64,000 nucleotides of DNA from Pirellulales bacterium. Its GTDB lineage: Bacteria > Planctomycetota > Planctomycetia > Pirellulales > JAEUIK01. How positions within the stretch are numbered: the stretch's first letter is position 1; each line of letters begins with the position of its first letter. The stretch covers positions 310,001 through 374,000 of the forward strand of contig JAIBBZ010000001.1 in the NCBI GenBank assembly GCA_019694435.1, given 5' to 3'. The position numbers and the translations under genes were made by a program. Below the pieces are notes generated by a model. It saw only the letters and a list, made by a program, of their open reading frames with translations, had not been told where the DNA came from and did no database searches. Below, piece by piece: positions 1 through 11,500 of this stretch.

Positions 1-1
1 G

Positions 2-688
2 GGCGAGTTCGAGCAGACGCGACATTACGACACCCTGGCCGCGGCCATCGAGATCTTCAAAGACGATCCGTTGCTGTTTGCGCCCGGCACGCGCTTTTCA
101 TATACGACCTACGGCTACAACCTGCTCGCGGGCGTCATCGAGCACACCGCCCACCAGTCGTTCGGCGATTATCTTCACGAGCGCGTATTTGCGCCCGCCG
201 GGATGACCAGCTCGCGCCTGGAGCTGCAAGGCGAGCTTGTACCCCGCCGGGCACGGCAATATGTCCGCGGGGCCGATCAGCGCTGGCAGAACGCGCCGTT
301 TGTCGACCTCAGCATCAAATGGGCCGGCGGCGGCGTGATTTCGACCGTCGAGGACCTGTGCCGGCTGCACGTGGCGCTCGAGTCGGGCAAGCTGCTCAAG
401 CCCGAGTCGATCGCGCTGATGCAAACGCCTGCGACCACGCTCGCCGGCCAGCCGCTGGAATACGGCCTGGGCTGGAACATCGCCACCGACAAACAGGGGC
501 GCACCTGGGTCTCGCATTCGGGCGGCACGACCGGGGGTACTTCGTTCCTGCTGCGCTGTCCCGACCAGCGTTGCGCCGTGGCGGTGATCGCCAACGGAGG
601 TAACGTCGAGGGGCTACCCGGGCTGGCCAGGCGCCTGGCATTGACGGCCCTCAGCGCGGGCGGCACTGCCCCCGCGGACGAACCTTGA
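2..688 (+). CDS. Serine hydrolase, beta-lactamase/PBP4-like family (5' end outside window)
   Basis: Only the C-terminal 228 residues are visible; the frame is open to the left edge, so the catalytic SxxK motif must lie outside. The visible part has the second motif of the class C beta-lactamase fold (Y-G-Y-N within SYTTYGYN, about residues 33-40 of the fragment) and a third-motif equivalent HSGGTTGG near residue 170. These define the serine beta-lactamase-related family (Pfam Beta-lactamase), which covers esterases, D-aminopeptidases and secreted hydrolases as well as true beta-lactamases. Substrate cannot be told. It ends about 95 bases before the thioredoxin-like gene, on the same strand. 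Confidence 0.85.
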   Translation, partial: GEFEQTRHYDTLAAAIEIFKDDPLLFAPGTRFSYTTYGYNLLAGVIEHTAHQSFGDYLHERVFAPAGMTSSRLELQGELVPRRARQYVRGADQRWQNAPFVDLSIKWAGGGVISTVEDLCRLHVALESGKLLKPESIALMQTPATTLAGQPLEYGLGWNIATDKQGRTWVSHSGGTTGGTSFLLRCPDQRCAVAVIANGGNVEGLPGLARRLALTALSAGGTAPADEP

Positions 689-783
689 ATTGCCCCCGCC
701 CCGGCGCGCGCAGACAATACACCAGCGTCCGCGACCGTTCCCGTCAGACACACGCGCCCCGTTCACTCGCCCCGGTTTACCCG

Positions 784-1347
784 ATGCTCGATTACGCCGC
801 CATCTTTCCGCAGGGTCTCGACTACCGCACGTTTCTCGAACGCCACGGCTCGGTCGAGCACCGCCGACGCTGGGAGCAGGCCTATCAGGCCCTGACTTTG
901 CCGGCCGACGCGCAGCGCCTGCTGGCTGGCTTCAAGCGGCAGATGAACGTGCTCTGCCTGGCCGGGGCCTGGTGCGGGGATTGCATTTACCAGTGCCCGA
1001 TCTTCGCCCGGATTGCCGAGGCCTGTCCGCGGATCGATTTGCGCTTCTTCGATCGCGACGCCCATCCTCATCTGGCGTCCGAATTGAAGATCTGCGGGGG
1101 CAACCGCGTGCCGGTGGTGGTGATGCTCAGTGAAGACCAGCAGGAAGTGGCCCGCTGCGGCGATCGCACGTTGTCGCGCTACCGGCAGCTCGCCGCGCAA
1201 CTCGAGGGTGCCGCGTGCCCGACCGGACTCGCGCTGCCCGACGCGGCGCAACAGCAGCAGATCGTCGCCGACTGGCTGGCCGAGTTCGAAAGGGCGCAGC
1301 TCATCTTGCGCACCAGTCCGCGCCTGCGCGAGCGCCACGGCGACTGA
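784..1347 (+). CDS. Thioredoxin-family protein with WCGDC motif
   Basis: A 187-residue protein with a thioredoxin-like fold: a strand ending in LCLAGAWCGDCIYQCP, so a WCxxC redox pair at about residues 62-65, and a cis-proline region RVPVVVML. No signal peptide is evident, which suggests a cytoplasmic thiol-disulfide reductase or oxidoreductase of the thioredoxin_9-like group. The ATG at 784 is preferred over an upstream GTG-type extension because the extension is Arg/Pro-rich and unlike the family. The next gene starts 8 bases after the stop, so the two are probably cotranscribed. The partner is unknown. Confidence 0.8.
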   Translation: MLDYAAIFPQGLDYRTFLERHGSVEHRRRWEQAYQALTLPADAQRLLAGFKRQMNVLCLAGAWCGDCIYQCPIFARIAEACPRIDLRFFDRDAHPHLASELKICGGNRVPVVVMLSEDQQEVARCGDRTLSRYRQLAAQLEGAACPTGLALPDAAQQQQIVADWLAEFERAQLILRTSPRLRERHGD

Positions 1348-1355
1348 ACGGGCCC

Positions 1356-3032
1356 ATGAGCGACGTCGAAACCGCGATCGACCAGGAATCCGCGCCCGGC
1401 GTGCCCCCCGTTGCCGCGTCGCCGCCGCGGGTCGTGCGCTGGCTGCCCTGGCTGATGGTCGCGCTGGCGTTGGCCTTCGTCGTTCCGCTGCGGATCAAGT
1501 TTCTCGACGTGCCACTCGACCGCGACGAGGGCGAGTTCGCCTATGGCGGCCAGTTGATCCTCGGCGGCGACCTGCCCTATCGCTCGCTCTACGCCATGAA
1601 GATGCCCGGCATCTACGTGGTCTATGCGGCCAGCGAGGCGCTCTTCGGCCAGACCTGCGCAGGCGTGCACCTGGGGCACCTGATCGTCAACGCGCTGACC
1701 ATCCTGATGCTCTTCGCCCTGGCCGCCCGGCTGTTCGATCCCATGGTCGGGGCGACCGCGGCCACGGCCTTTGCCCTGTTCTCGCTCTCGCCGTCGGTGG
1801 ACCCGCTGGCTGCACAATCCGAGAACTTCGTCGTACTGCCGGTGCTGGCGGGAATCTACGTGTTGCTCCTCGGCCTCCAGCACCCGCGCTGGTACGCCTT
1901 CTTCCTCGGCGGAGTGCTGATCGGCCTCGGCCCGGTGATCAAGCAGCACGGGTCGGTCTTTGCGTTGGGCGCCGGCGGATGGCTCGTGCTCGACCAATTG
2001 CTCCTGACCCGGCGTGCCTGGGGCTCCTGGCTGGCCCACTGCGGCTGGTTTGCCGTGGGGCTCGCGACGCCGATGGCGATCGTATTCGCCACGATGTACG
2101 CGCTGGGCAACTACGACGACTTCGTCTTTTGGACGCTCACCTATGCCCGCGAGTACGTCACCATGCTGCCGCGCGCGGCGATCGAGCGAAACGTACGCGC
2201 TTACGTCCCTTACCAGTGGAAGTTCGCGAGCATGGGCCTGCTCTGGCTGCTCGCCGGCGCGGGGCTGCTCGTCGCACCGCTGCTGCCCGACAGCCGTCGG
2301 CGGCTGGTGCTGCTGGTGCCTTGGACAATCGCGTCGCTGGTTGGTGTTTCGCTGGGTTTCTATTTTCGCACGCACTATTTCCTTCTGTTGATCCCCGTGG
2401 CGGCGGTGCTGATCGGCATCACCTTGCGGTTCGTCGCGCGGCTGCTGACGGACAACACGCACGTCGAATGGCAATTGACCGCGCAATTGGCGTTGGCGGC
2501 GTTTGTCTTTCCCGTGGGCCAATTGGGCTATTACTACTGGCCCCAGACCGACGCGCAGTTGAGCCGGCACACGTACTTTCGTAACCCGTTCGTCGAGTCA
2601 CTGCCGATCGCCGCGAAGATTGCCCGTTACACCTCGCCGCAAGACAAGGTGGCGATCCTCGCGTCCGAGCCGCAGATCTTGTTCTACAGCCAGCGGCGCT
2701 CGGCAACGGGTCACATCTACATGTACCCGTTGATGGAGCCGCACCCGTACGCCCTGCAGATGCAAGAGCAGGTGATCGCCGATATCGAGAAAGCCCGGCC
2801 GAAGTTCGTCGTGTTCAGCAACCAGAACGTCACCTGGGTACCGGTGGCGGGCTCGCATCAACGCATTTTTCAGTGGTGGGGCGAGTATGCGGAGAACTAC
2901 GAGATTTTCGGCACCGTCGACATGCAGTATCAGGTGCCGCTGATCCGCTGGGCCGACGAAGGGGCCGTGCTGCGCATGAACATGAATCGCGAGGGGCTGA
3001 CCATCTATCGACGGCGGCCGAACGCGCCCTGA
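1356..3032 (+). CDS. Membrane glycosyltransferase, GT-C fold (ArnT/PMT-like)
   Basis: A 558-residue polytopic protein. After a short cytoplasmic N-terminus (about 35 residues) comes a first membrane helix and then the first extracytoplasmic loop with the acidic motif DRDEGEFAY near residues 55-62, the hallmark position of the catalytic acidic residues of GT-C enzymes such as ArnT and protein O-mannosyltransferases. Roughly nine more hydrophobic segments follow, then a C-terminal soluble domain of about 190 residues. Members transfer a sugar from a polyprenyl-phosphate donor to a lipid, glycan or protein on the periplasmic side. The acceptor here cannot be deduced. It lies 8 bases after the thioredoxin-like gene. 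Confidence 0.78.
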   Translation: MSDVETAIDQESAPGVPPVAASPPRVVRWLPWLMVALALAFVVPLRIKFLDVPLDRDEGEFAYGGQLILGGDLPYRSLYAMKMPGIYVVYAASEALFGQTCAGVHLGHLIVNALTILMLFALAARLFDPMVGATAATAFALFSLSPSVDPLAAQSENFVVLPVLAGIYVLLLGLQHPRWYAFFLGGVLIGLGPVIKQHGSVFALGAGGWLVLDQLLLTRRAWGSWLAHCGWFAVGLATPMAIVFATMYALGNYDDFVFWTLTYAREYVTMLPRAAIERNVRAYVPYQWKFASMGLLWLLAGAGLLVAPLLPDSRRRLVLLVPWTIASLVGVSLGFYFRTHYFLLLIPVAAVLIGITLRFVARLLTDNTHVEWQLTAQLALAAFVFPVGQLGYYYWPQTDAQLSRHTYFRNPFVESLPIAAKIARYTSPQDKVAILASEPQILFYSQRRSATGHIYMYPLMEPHPYALQMQEQVIADIEKARPKFVVFSNQNVTWVPVAGSHQRIFQWWGEYAENYEIFGTVDMQYQVPLIRWADEGAVLRMNMNREGLTIYRRRPNAP

Positions 3033-3054
3033 ACGCGAGAGCTCGCGTTGGAGA

Positions 3055-4794
<1,740 letters not shown>

Positions 4795-4988
4795 CCGCCG
4801 CCCCTCTGCGCCCTAGTGAGGCATGACAAGCTGGTAACGCAGTCTAGGTCAGCGTCATTTACCACTCGCCACCTGCGTATTTGGTTTTCAGAAATCGCCG
4901 CCGCATGCTGGAGAACTCGTGTTTCGTATAGTTGTTTCAGCCGTTACGAGCGAAACATCCCTCCCCTGGGGCGCAGGAGCCGTCGGCC

Positions 4989-5660
4989 ATGTGCGGAAGA
5001 TTCACGCTGCGGCAACCTCCCCGGCAACTCGCGATCCATTTCGGCATCGATGAGCCGCCTGCCCTGCGGCCGCGCTACAACATCGCGCCCACGCAGGACG
5101 TTGCCATCGTGCGGCTCGCCCCCGACGGGCACCGCGAGCTCGTCGAATTGCGCTGGGGTCTGGTCCCCTCGTGGTCGCAAGATCCCACGATCGGCAGCCG
5201 CATGATCAATGCCCGCGGCGAGACGCTGGCCGAGAAGCCCTCGTTCCGGGCCGCCTTCAAGGAACGTCGCTGCTTGATCCCTGCCGACGGGTTCTACGAG
5301 TGGCTCAAGGTCGACAAGCAGAAGCAGCCGCAGTTCATCCACCTGCCCGACGACGAGCCATTCGCCTTTGCCGGCCTGTGGGAAGCGTGGCGCGGCAGCG
5401 ATCCGCCGCTGGAGACTTGTACGATCGTCACCACGGAAGCGAATTCGCGCCTGCGCGGATTGCACGAGCGCATGCCGGTGATCCTGGACCCGGCCGACTA
5501 CGCGGCCTGGCTCGATCCGCAGCTGCGCGATCCCCAGCGGCTGATGCCGCTGCTGGCCGCGCGACCCAACGCCCTGCTCGAGACGCGTCCTGTGAGCCGC
5601 CGGGTCAATGCGCCGACCTACGACGACGAAGGCTGCCTCGCCCCGGCGGAAGAGGCCTAA
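4989..5660 (+). CDS. SRAP-domain protein (YedK/HMCES family)
   Basis: A 223-residue protein of the SRAP family, which shields abasic sites in single-stranded DNA by forming a thiazolidine DNA-protein crosslink through Cys2. The sequence begins Met-Cys-Gly-Arg, so the catalytic Cys2 is present only if translation starts at 4989. That start has an AGGAG sequence 9 bases upstream and is chosen over an in-frame upstream start for this reason. Other conserved parts are RYNIAPTQ (about 33-40), WGLVPSW, the INARGET segment with the active-site Asn/Glu region, PADGFYEW and the HERMPVIL block with the essential His. It is monocistronic, divergent from the histidine kinase. Confidence 0.92.
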   Translation: MCGRFTLRQPPRQLAIHFGIDEPPALRPRYNIAPTQDVAIVRLAPDGHRELVELRWGLVPSWSQDPTIGSRMINARGETLAEKPSFRAAFKERRCLIPADGFYEWLKVDKQKQPQFIHLPDDEPFAFAGLWEAWRGSDPPLETCTIVTTEANSRLRGLHERMPVILDPADYAAWLDPQLRDPQRLMPLLAARPNALLETRPVSRRVNAPTYDDEGCLAPAEEA

Positions 5661-5688
5661 GTCGCGCCCCACACCGGCGTGCCGGCGG

Positions 5689-6681
5689 CTAGGCCTTCAC
5701 GGCCAGCGCCGCGCGTACTTTTTCCAACTGCCCAGCCGAGCCGAGCATCTGGTTCTTGTGCCGGATGTAGTCGGCATACGCAGCCATGAACGGTTTGCCC
5801 GGCGTCCGCGGATCGAAATCGCCCGGCTTGTCGCGGAACGTCTCGCGATAGACCGCGCACCATACGAGGCGGCCATCGGTGTCGATGTTCACCTTCGTCA
5901 CGCCGAGTTTTGCGGCGGGCAGATAATCCGACTCTCGCACGCCGCTGGTGTCGGGCAGCTTGCCGCCGGCCTGATTGATGCGATCGACCCACTCCTTGGG
6001 CACGCTCGACGAGCCGTGCATGACCAGCGGATAGCCCGGCAGCCGCTGCTTGATCGCTTCGATCCGGTTGAAGTGCAGACCTTGCGAGCCTTTGAATTTG
6101 TAGGCGCCGTGCGAGGTGCCGATCGCCACGGCCAGCGAATCGCAGCCGCTGCGCTCGACGAACTCGGCCGCCTGGTCCGGGTCGGTCAGGCAGGCGTTCG
6201 ATTCGTCGACGGCAATGTCTTCTTCGACGCCGCCCAGCATGCCCAGCTCGGCCTCGACCGAGATGCCCTTGGCGTGGGCCCGATCGACCACGCGCCGCGT
6301 GATCTCGATGTTCTTGTCGAACGGGTCGTGCGAGGCGTCGATCATCACCGATGAATAGAACCCGCTATCGATGCAGTCGTAGCACGCCTCTTCGGTTCCG
6401 TGATCGAGGTGGACGGCGAAGATCGCTTCGGGAAAGACTTCTTCCGCCGCGCGAATCATCGCTTCGAGAAACCGCTTGTCGGTATAGGTTCGAGCCCCGC
6501 GCGAAATCTGGATGATGAACGGCGCGCTGCGGGCCGGGTCGAGCTTTTCCTCGTTCGAGTCCTTGATCCCCAGGTTGCCGCGGAACAGCCCAACCGTCTG
6601 CTCGAGATTGTTGATGTTGTATGCGCCGACGGCGTATTTTCCGTAAGCCAGTTCGAACAGTTCTTTAGTGGTCACGATCAT
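5689..6681 (-). CDS. fba: Fructose-bisphosphate aldolase, class II
   Basis: A 330-residue zinc-dependent aldolase that interconverts fructose 1,6-bisphosphate with glyceraldehyde 3-phosphate and dihydroxyacetone phosphate in glycolysis and gluconeogenesis. Visible family features: HLDHG with His91/Asp93/His94, SVEAELG-GG-VE (about 141-153), zinc-ligand histidines at 191 (GTSHGAYKFKG) and 222 (MHGSSSVP), and NIDTDGR for phosphate binding. The length and the internal insert fit the longer class IIB type. ATG at 6681 is preceded by GGAAGG at good spacing; a longer in-frame extension to 6762 is rejected because it is Arg/Pro-rich. It is divergent from kdsD. Confidence 0.95.
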   Translation of the reverse strand: MIVTTKELFELAYGKYAVGAYNINNLEQTVGLFRGNLGIKDSNEEKLDPARSAPFIIQISRGARTYTDKRFLEAMIRAAEEVFPEAIFAVHLDHGTEEACYDCIDSGFYSSVMIDASHDPFDKNIEITRRVVDRAHAKGISVEAELGMLGGVEEDIAVDESNACLTDPDQAAEFVERSGCDSLAVAIGTSHGAYKFKGSQGLHFNRIEAIKQRLPGYPLVMHGSSSVPKEWVDRINQAGGKLPDTSGVRESDYLPAAKLGVTKVNIDTDGRLVWCAVYRETFRDKPGDFDPRTPGKPFMAAYADYIRHKNQMLGSAGQLEKVRAALAVKA

Positions 6682-6760
6682 GGCAGGTTTCCTTCCACCG
6701 CGCCGGCCTCGAAGGCCGCGGCTCGCTGGGGCATGGGGGGTGGTCTTCGCGGACCTAGGC

Positions 6761-6790
6761 AATCTAGCAAAAATTCCGGCCCCTGGTCAG
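6761..6790 (-). promoter_or_regulatory. Candidate promoter of fba
   Basis: On the minus strand CTGACC (6785-6790) and TAGATT (6761-6766) are separated by 18 bases, about 80 bases before the fba start. The match to the sigma-70 consensus is partial. The -35 element lies inside the inverted repeat at 6779-6794. Confidence 0.35.
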
Positions 6791-6794
6791 GGGC
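6779..6794. promoter_or_regulatory. Inverted repeat in the fba/kdsD divergent region
   Basis: GCCCCTG and CAGGGGC form a perfect 7-base inverted repeat with a 2-base spacer. It overlaps the candidate fba -35 element. It could be an operator; no T-run follows on the plus strand, so a plus-strand terminator is unlikely. Confidence 0.35.
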
Positions 6795-6828
6795 GCCCGC
6801 GCAAGGGGTGCCAGCACCTCGGCTTACA

Positions 6829-6857
6829 TTGTCGCGCCGGGGGGCCCTCGCTAGAAT
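6829..6857 (+). promoter_or_regulatory. Candidate promoter of kdsD
   Basis: TTGTCG (6829-6834) and TAGAAT (6852-6857) with a 17-base spacer, ending 55 bases before the kdsD start. This is a good sigma-70-type match in an otherwise very GC-rich stretch. Confidence 0.5.
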
Positions 6858-6912
6858 CCCGCCCTCGCCTTGCGCCGCTTGCGGCGCGCGCCTGTCACGG
6901 AAGACGACGCAC

Positions 6913-7932
6913 ATGAGCCACGCACGGTCTGCCCCGCGCCAGCGGTTGGGTGCCTTCGAGCAGCTACGCTACGCGCAGGAAATCATCCGCCTCGAGGCCC
7001 AGGCCCTCGAACAACTCACCCGCCGACTCGACATGGAGTTCTGCCGTGCCGTCGAGCTGTTGCTCGACTGCCGGGGGTCGGTGATCGTGACCGGCATCGG
7101 CAAGGCCGGATTGATCGGTGCGAAGATCGCCGCCACACTCGCGTCGACCGGCAGCCGCAGCCACTTTCTGCATCCCAGCGAGGCCGTCCACGGCGACCTG
7201 GGGCGCGTCCACAGCGACGATCTGGTCTTGGCCTTGTCCAACAGCGGCGAGAGCCAAGAGGTGCTGCAGTTGCTGCCCGCCCTGGGCCAGTTGAACGTTT
7301 GCCTGGTCGCCGTCACCGGCCGGCCCACCAGCACGCTGGCCCGGGCCGCGACGGTCGTGCTCAATTTGGGGCCGCTGCAAGAGGCCTGCCCCTGGGGCCT
7401 GGCCCCCAGCACGAGCACGACGGCCATGCTCGCCCTGGGCGATGCGCTGGCGCTGGTCACCAGCCGCGCTCGCGGCTTTGGACCGAACGACTTCGCGCGG
7501 TTTCATCCCGGCGGCAGCCTGGGACGCAAGCTGAGCAAGGTCGACGACTACATGCGGCCCGCGCGCGAGTGCCGCCTGGCCCGCGACACGACCAGCGTGC
7601 GCCAGGTGCTGGTCGAGACGAGCTGTACCGGCCGGCGCAGCGGCGCGATCCTCTGCGTCGACGAAGGCGGCCGGCTCAGCGGGCTGTTCACCGATAGCGA
7701 TCTGGCCCGGCTGTTCGAGGCCCGGCGCGATAGCCTGCTCGACGGGCCGATCGGCGAGGTGATGACCGCCCGTCCGTGCACCGTACCGAGCGGCGCGGCG
7801 ATGAACGACGCCGTCGAAATCCTCAAAGAGCGCAAGTTCAGCGAGCTGCCGGTCGTAGCACCGGGCGGCGAACCGCTCGGCCTGATCGACGTCACCGACG
7901 TCGTCGGGTTACTGCCCGATGCCCCCGGCTGA
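6913..7932 (+). CDS. kdsD: D-arabinose 5-phosphate isomerase (KpsF/GutQ family)
   Basis: A 339-residue protein with an N-terminal SIS sugar-isomerase domain (about residues 45-175; GIGKAGLIGAKIAATLASTG and SNSGESQEV are the phosphosugar-binding loops) and two C-terminal CBS domains (about 210-335). It converts ribulose 5-phosphate to arabinose 5-phosphate, the first step to Kdo. The HPGGSLGRKL segment joining the SIS and CBS parts is characteristic of the family. ATG at 6913 has GGAAGA 8 bases upstream. kdsC follows after 55 bases on the same strand, which supports the Kdo role over sugar-alcohol catabolism (GutQ). Confidence 0.93.
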   Translation: MSHARSAPRQRLGAFEQLRYAQEIIRLEAQALEQLTRRLDMEFCRAVELLLDCRGSVIVTGIGKAGLIGAKIAATLASTGSRSHFLHPSEAVHGDLGRVHSDDLVLALSNSGESQEVLQLLPALGQLNVCLVAVTGRPTSTLARAATVVLNLGPLQEACPWGLAPSTSTTAMLALGDALALVTSRARGFGPNDFARFHPGGSLGRKLSKVDDYMRPARECRLARDTTSVRQVLVETSCTGRRSGAILCVDEGGRLSGLFTDSDLARLFEARRDSLLDGPIGEVMTARPCTVPSGAAMNDAVEILKERKFSELPVVAPGGEPLGLIDVTDVVGLLPDAPG

Positions 7933-7987
7933 CGATCGCCGGCCCAGCGAATCAGTCTGCGGTCGAGCACGGCCGCGCGAGGAACGC

Positions 7988-8512
7988 ATGAATCTGGATC
8001 AACGCTGCCAGTCGATCGAGTTGCTGCTGGCCGACGTCGACGGCGTGCTGACCGATGGCGGCGTCGTGTTCGACAACCAGGGCATCGAGATCAAGCGGTT
8101 TCACATCCGCGACGGCCTCGGCATGCGGCTCTGGCAGCGCGCCGGCTACCGGATCGGCCTGATCACCGGCCGCAGTTCGCACATCGTCAAGATTCGCGCC
8201 GCCGAGCTGGGCATCGACCTGGTGCGCCAAGGCGCCGAGGACAAGCTGCCCGTCGTGCGCGAGGTGCTGCAATCGTTGGGCCTCGCTCCCGCGCAAGTGG
8301 CCTACATCGGCGACGACCTGCCCGATTTACCGGTCGTGCGCCACGTCGGTCTCGGCGTCGCCGTGGCCGATGCCTGCGACGAGCTGCGCGCCGCCGCCCA
8401 CTATGTCACGACGTTGCGCGGCGGTGCCGGCGCCGTGCGCGAGCTCGTCGAACGGATCCTCAAAGCCCAGAAACGCTGGCCCGAGCTGATCCAGAAGTTC
8501 GACACCCCCTGA
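7988..8512 (+). CDS. kdsC: 3-deoxy-D-manno-octulosonate 8-phosphate phosphatase
   Basis: A 174-residue HAD-superfamily (subfamily III, C0-type) phosphatase that removes phosphate from Kdo 8-phosphate. The catalytic pair Asp16/Asp18 sits in LLADVDGVLTDGG; later motifs are ITGRSS (motif II Thr/Ser), a conserved Lys in EDKLP, and GDDLPDLPV (motif IV acidic residues). The small size without a cap domain is typical of the tetrameric KdsC family. It is directly downstream of kdsD and 56 bases before the OstA-like gene, the same order as kdsD-kdsC-lptC in proteobacteria. Confidence 0.93.
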   Translation: MNLDQRCQSIELLLADVDGVLTDGGVVFDNQGIEIKRFHIRDGLGMRLWQRAGYRIGLITGRSSHIVKIRAAELGIDLVRQGAEDKLPVVREVLQSLGLAPAQVAYIGDDLPDLPVVRHVGLGVAVADACDELRAAAHYVTTLRGGAGAVRELVERILKAQKRWPELIQKFDTP

Positions 8513-8568
8513 ATTCCAGCCGACCGCCGCGCAGCGCGTTCCCCCGCAGTCACTGCCCCCCGGGCCCC

Positions 8569-11500
8569 ATGCTGAACAAGCTGACCAGATCGCTGTTCAC
8601 GCTGTTCCTGATGCTGATGGCGTTGGGCACCTATCGGCTGCTGGCCGTACCGTTGATCGAGCCGCCGGCCGAGCGCCGCGCCACCACGCATCACGTGTCC
8701 GATCCGAAGTGGCACGAGAAGGTGCGCGCCCGCCAGCGCAAAGGTCTAAGCGCCTTGTTCCCCGAGGGGGCCTGGCAGCTCGAAGCGCCGTTCGTGCTCG
8801 AAACCGACCGTGCCAAGCTGATCTTTCGCGAATACGAGAATCTGCCCGACGGGCGGATCAGCATCAACCCCTGCACGATGATCTTCGTGCCCAACGACGC
8901 CGAGCTGACCGACGACGAGCGCCGGCAGCGGGCCATGGTGCTCGAGGCCCCGCAAGGCGCCAAGCTGCGGTTCGACAAGCCGCTCGATTTGCGCAAGACG
9001 AGCTTCGGCCGGCTGATCGCCTCGGAGCTGGCTGGCCCGCTCACGCTGCGCAGCGCCGGTCGCGAACCTGGACCCGAGGACGATCTGTACATCGAAACCA
9101 GCGACTTGATGATCAACGAGGTCGACGGCACCACGCCGCAGCCGATCGTCTTTCGCCAGGGAGGCAACGCCGGCCAGGGTGTCGGCCTGCGGATCGAATT
9201 CGTCTCTACCGTACCTTCGGCCACCGCGCACAAGCAGTCGGTCAGCGGCATCAAGAGTCTGAGTATCCTCCGCGATATCACCCTCGAACTGCTCATCGAC
9301 ACCGGCAGCGCGCTGCCGGCCGATCGCGGATCCGCCCCCCAGCCGACCGGCGAGCGCCAGCTCGCGCCGCTGCGCATCCGCTGCGTGGGACCGCTCGAAT
9401 ACGACGCCCTGCGGTATGCCTTGTCGTTTCAGCAGCGCGTCGAAGTGACGCGCGTCAATCCGGTCGGCGCGCCCGACGAGCTGCGCTGCGACCTGCTGCT
9501 CTTGGAGTTGATGCTCAAGCCCAATCCCGACGGCAGCATTCCCGTCCCCTCCGGAGGGTTCAAGCTTCCGAAGTTGCAGCCCAAGCGCCTCGAGGCCCGC
9601 GGCGACGAGGTCGAGCTGCGGTCGCCCAATTCCGAAGTCGTCGCCTTCGGCCAGAAACTGGAATACGACTTCCTCACCGGCGCCGTCGGCGTCAGCTCGC
9701 AAAAGACCGCCTCGATCCAATACCAACGGCACGAGATTCACGCCCCGCAGATCTATTATTGGCCCGAACCCAATCGCCGGATCGGGTCGTTCGTGGCCAA
9801 CCGCGCCGGCTGGCTGCGCGGCGTGCTGCCGGGCGAACAAGCCCAGCAGGTCGAGGCCCATTGGACCCAGGACCTGCGGCTCCGGCCCGATCAGCAGAAC
9901 CCCGCCGCTTATGTCCTGTCGGTCCGGGGAGAAGCACATCTGGCGGCCGTCGGTCTCGGTTCGCTCGACGCGGGCGAGATTCATGCCTGGCTGCTCGAAG
10001 CGCCTCCCGAGTATTCCCCCGCCGCGCAAGTCGCGGCCACCATGCAAATTGCCGCGGCCACCGGGGCACCGCTGCCGACGCCGCCCGTTTCGCCGAACTC
10101 GCCCGCGCTGCGCCTGGTGCCCGACAAGCTGCGGGCCACGAACAACGTGCACGTCGAATCGCCCCGGCTGGTCACACATGCCAATCTCCTAGAGCTCTGG
10201 TTCGAAAACCTGCCCGTCACTGCGCCGGCGCTGCCCGAGGGTGGTCCCGCGCTGGGGCCGATTGCCGCGCTACCCACCGGCCCGGTGCAGGGCGCCGGCA
10301 ACCCGCCGCAAGCCGCTTCCACGGCGCGCGATCAGGCCGCGACGAACCCTGCCACGGACGCTCCTGCGTCGCGCTTACAGGTCCGCGGCGATACCCTGAA
10401 AGCCAAGGTCCTGGTGCGCGGCACCCAGACTCAACTCTCCAATCTCGTATTGGCCGGCAATGTGCGCCTCGACGAGATCGACCGGCGCGACACGACTCAG
10501 CCTCCCGTGCTGATCGAAGCGAATCATCTGCATGTCGACCAGTCCGACCCGGCCCACGGTCATGTGACGATCACCGGCGAACCGGCCCACGTGAAAGCCC
10601 GTGGACTCGTGCTCGACGGCGCGCAGATTCATCTCGAGCAACAGAGCGATCATCTCTGGGTCGACGGCGCCGGCCACATGGTGCTGCCCGTCGATCGCGA
10701 TCTGCAAGGCCAACCGGCCGCAGTCCAGCAGATGCTCGATCTGCTCTGGGCTGGGCGCATGGACTTCAACGGTCAAGAAGCGCAGTTCGAGCGCGACGTG
10801 ATCGCGCAACTTTCCGGACAAACCCTGCGCACGGCCAACTTGCGCGTGCATCTCGACGCCCCGCTCGATTTCGAGAACCCCGGCAGCAGTCGGCCCAATC
10901 TCGACTGGCTCCAGTGCGCCGGCGGCGTCGAAATGGAGAACCGCACCTTCAACGGCAACCAACCCACGTCGATCGCCAAGCTCTCGCTGGTCGATTTGCA
11001 CCTCGAGCAACGCACCGGCGAACTTCAAGGCGCCGGCCCCGGCGGCCTGTCCGTCGTGCGGCTCGGCGGTGACGACGCCGCGGCGCGGTTGCCCGGCGCC
11101 AATGGCTTGCCCATTCTCGGACCGCCGCCGGGCGCTCCTCCCGGCAGCGCGGGCCTGAGTTACCTCGGCGTGCGCTTCCAGGGCAAAATGACCGGCAACT
11201 TGCAGCGCCGCACCACGACCTTTCACGAACAGGTGCGCGTCGCCTACGGACCCGTCGCACGCTGGGACGAATCGCTCGATCCAGACAACCCCGGCCCGCT
11301 CCGCCCGCGCGACATTCTGCTCAACTGCCAGCAACTCACCGCCACGCAAGTAGATTCGCCGACCGGCGGTGAGCGCTCGTTCGAGCTCGAGGCCACGGGC
11401 AATCCGTTCGTCGAGGGGCAGCAGTTCACCGCCCGCGGCCAACGCCTGGCCTACGTCGAGGCCAAGGACATCCTCGTCCTGGCCGGCTCGGGACGGCAAC

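Noticed and set aside
6482..6500. tRNA-like T-loop GGTTCGAGCC
   Set aside because: It lies inside fba with no acceptor stem or anticodon arm around it.
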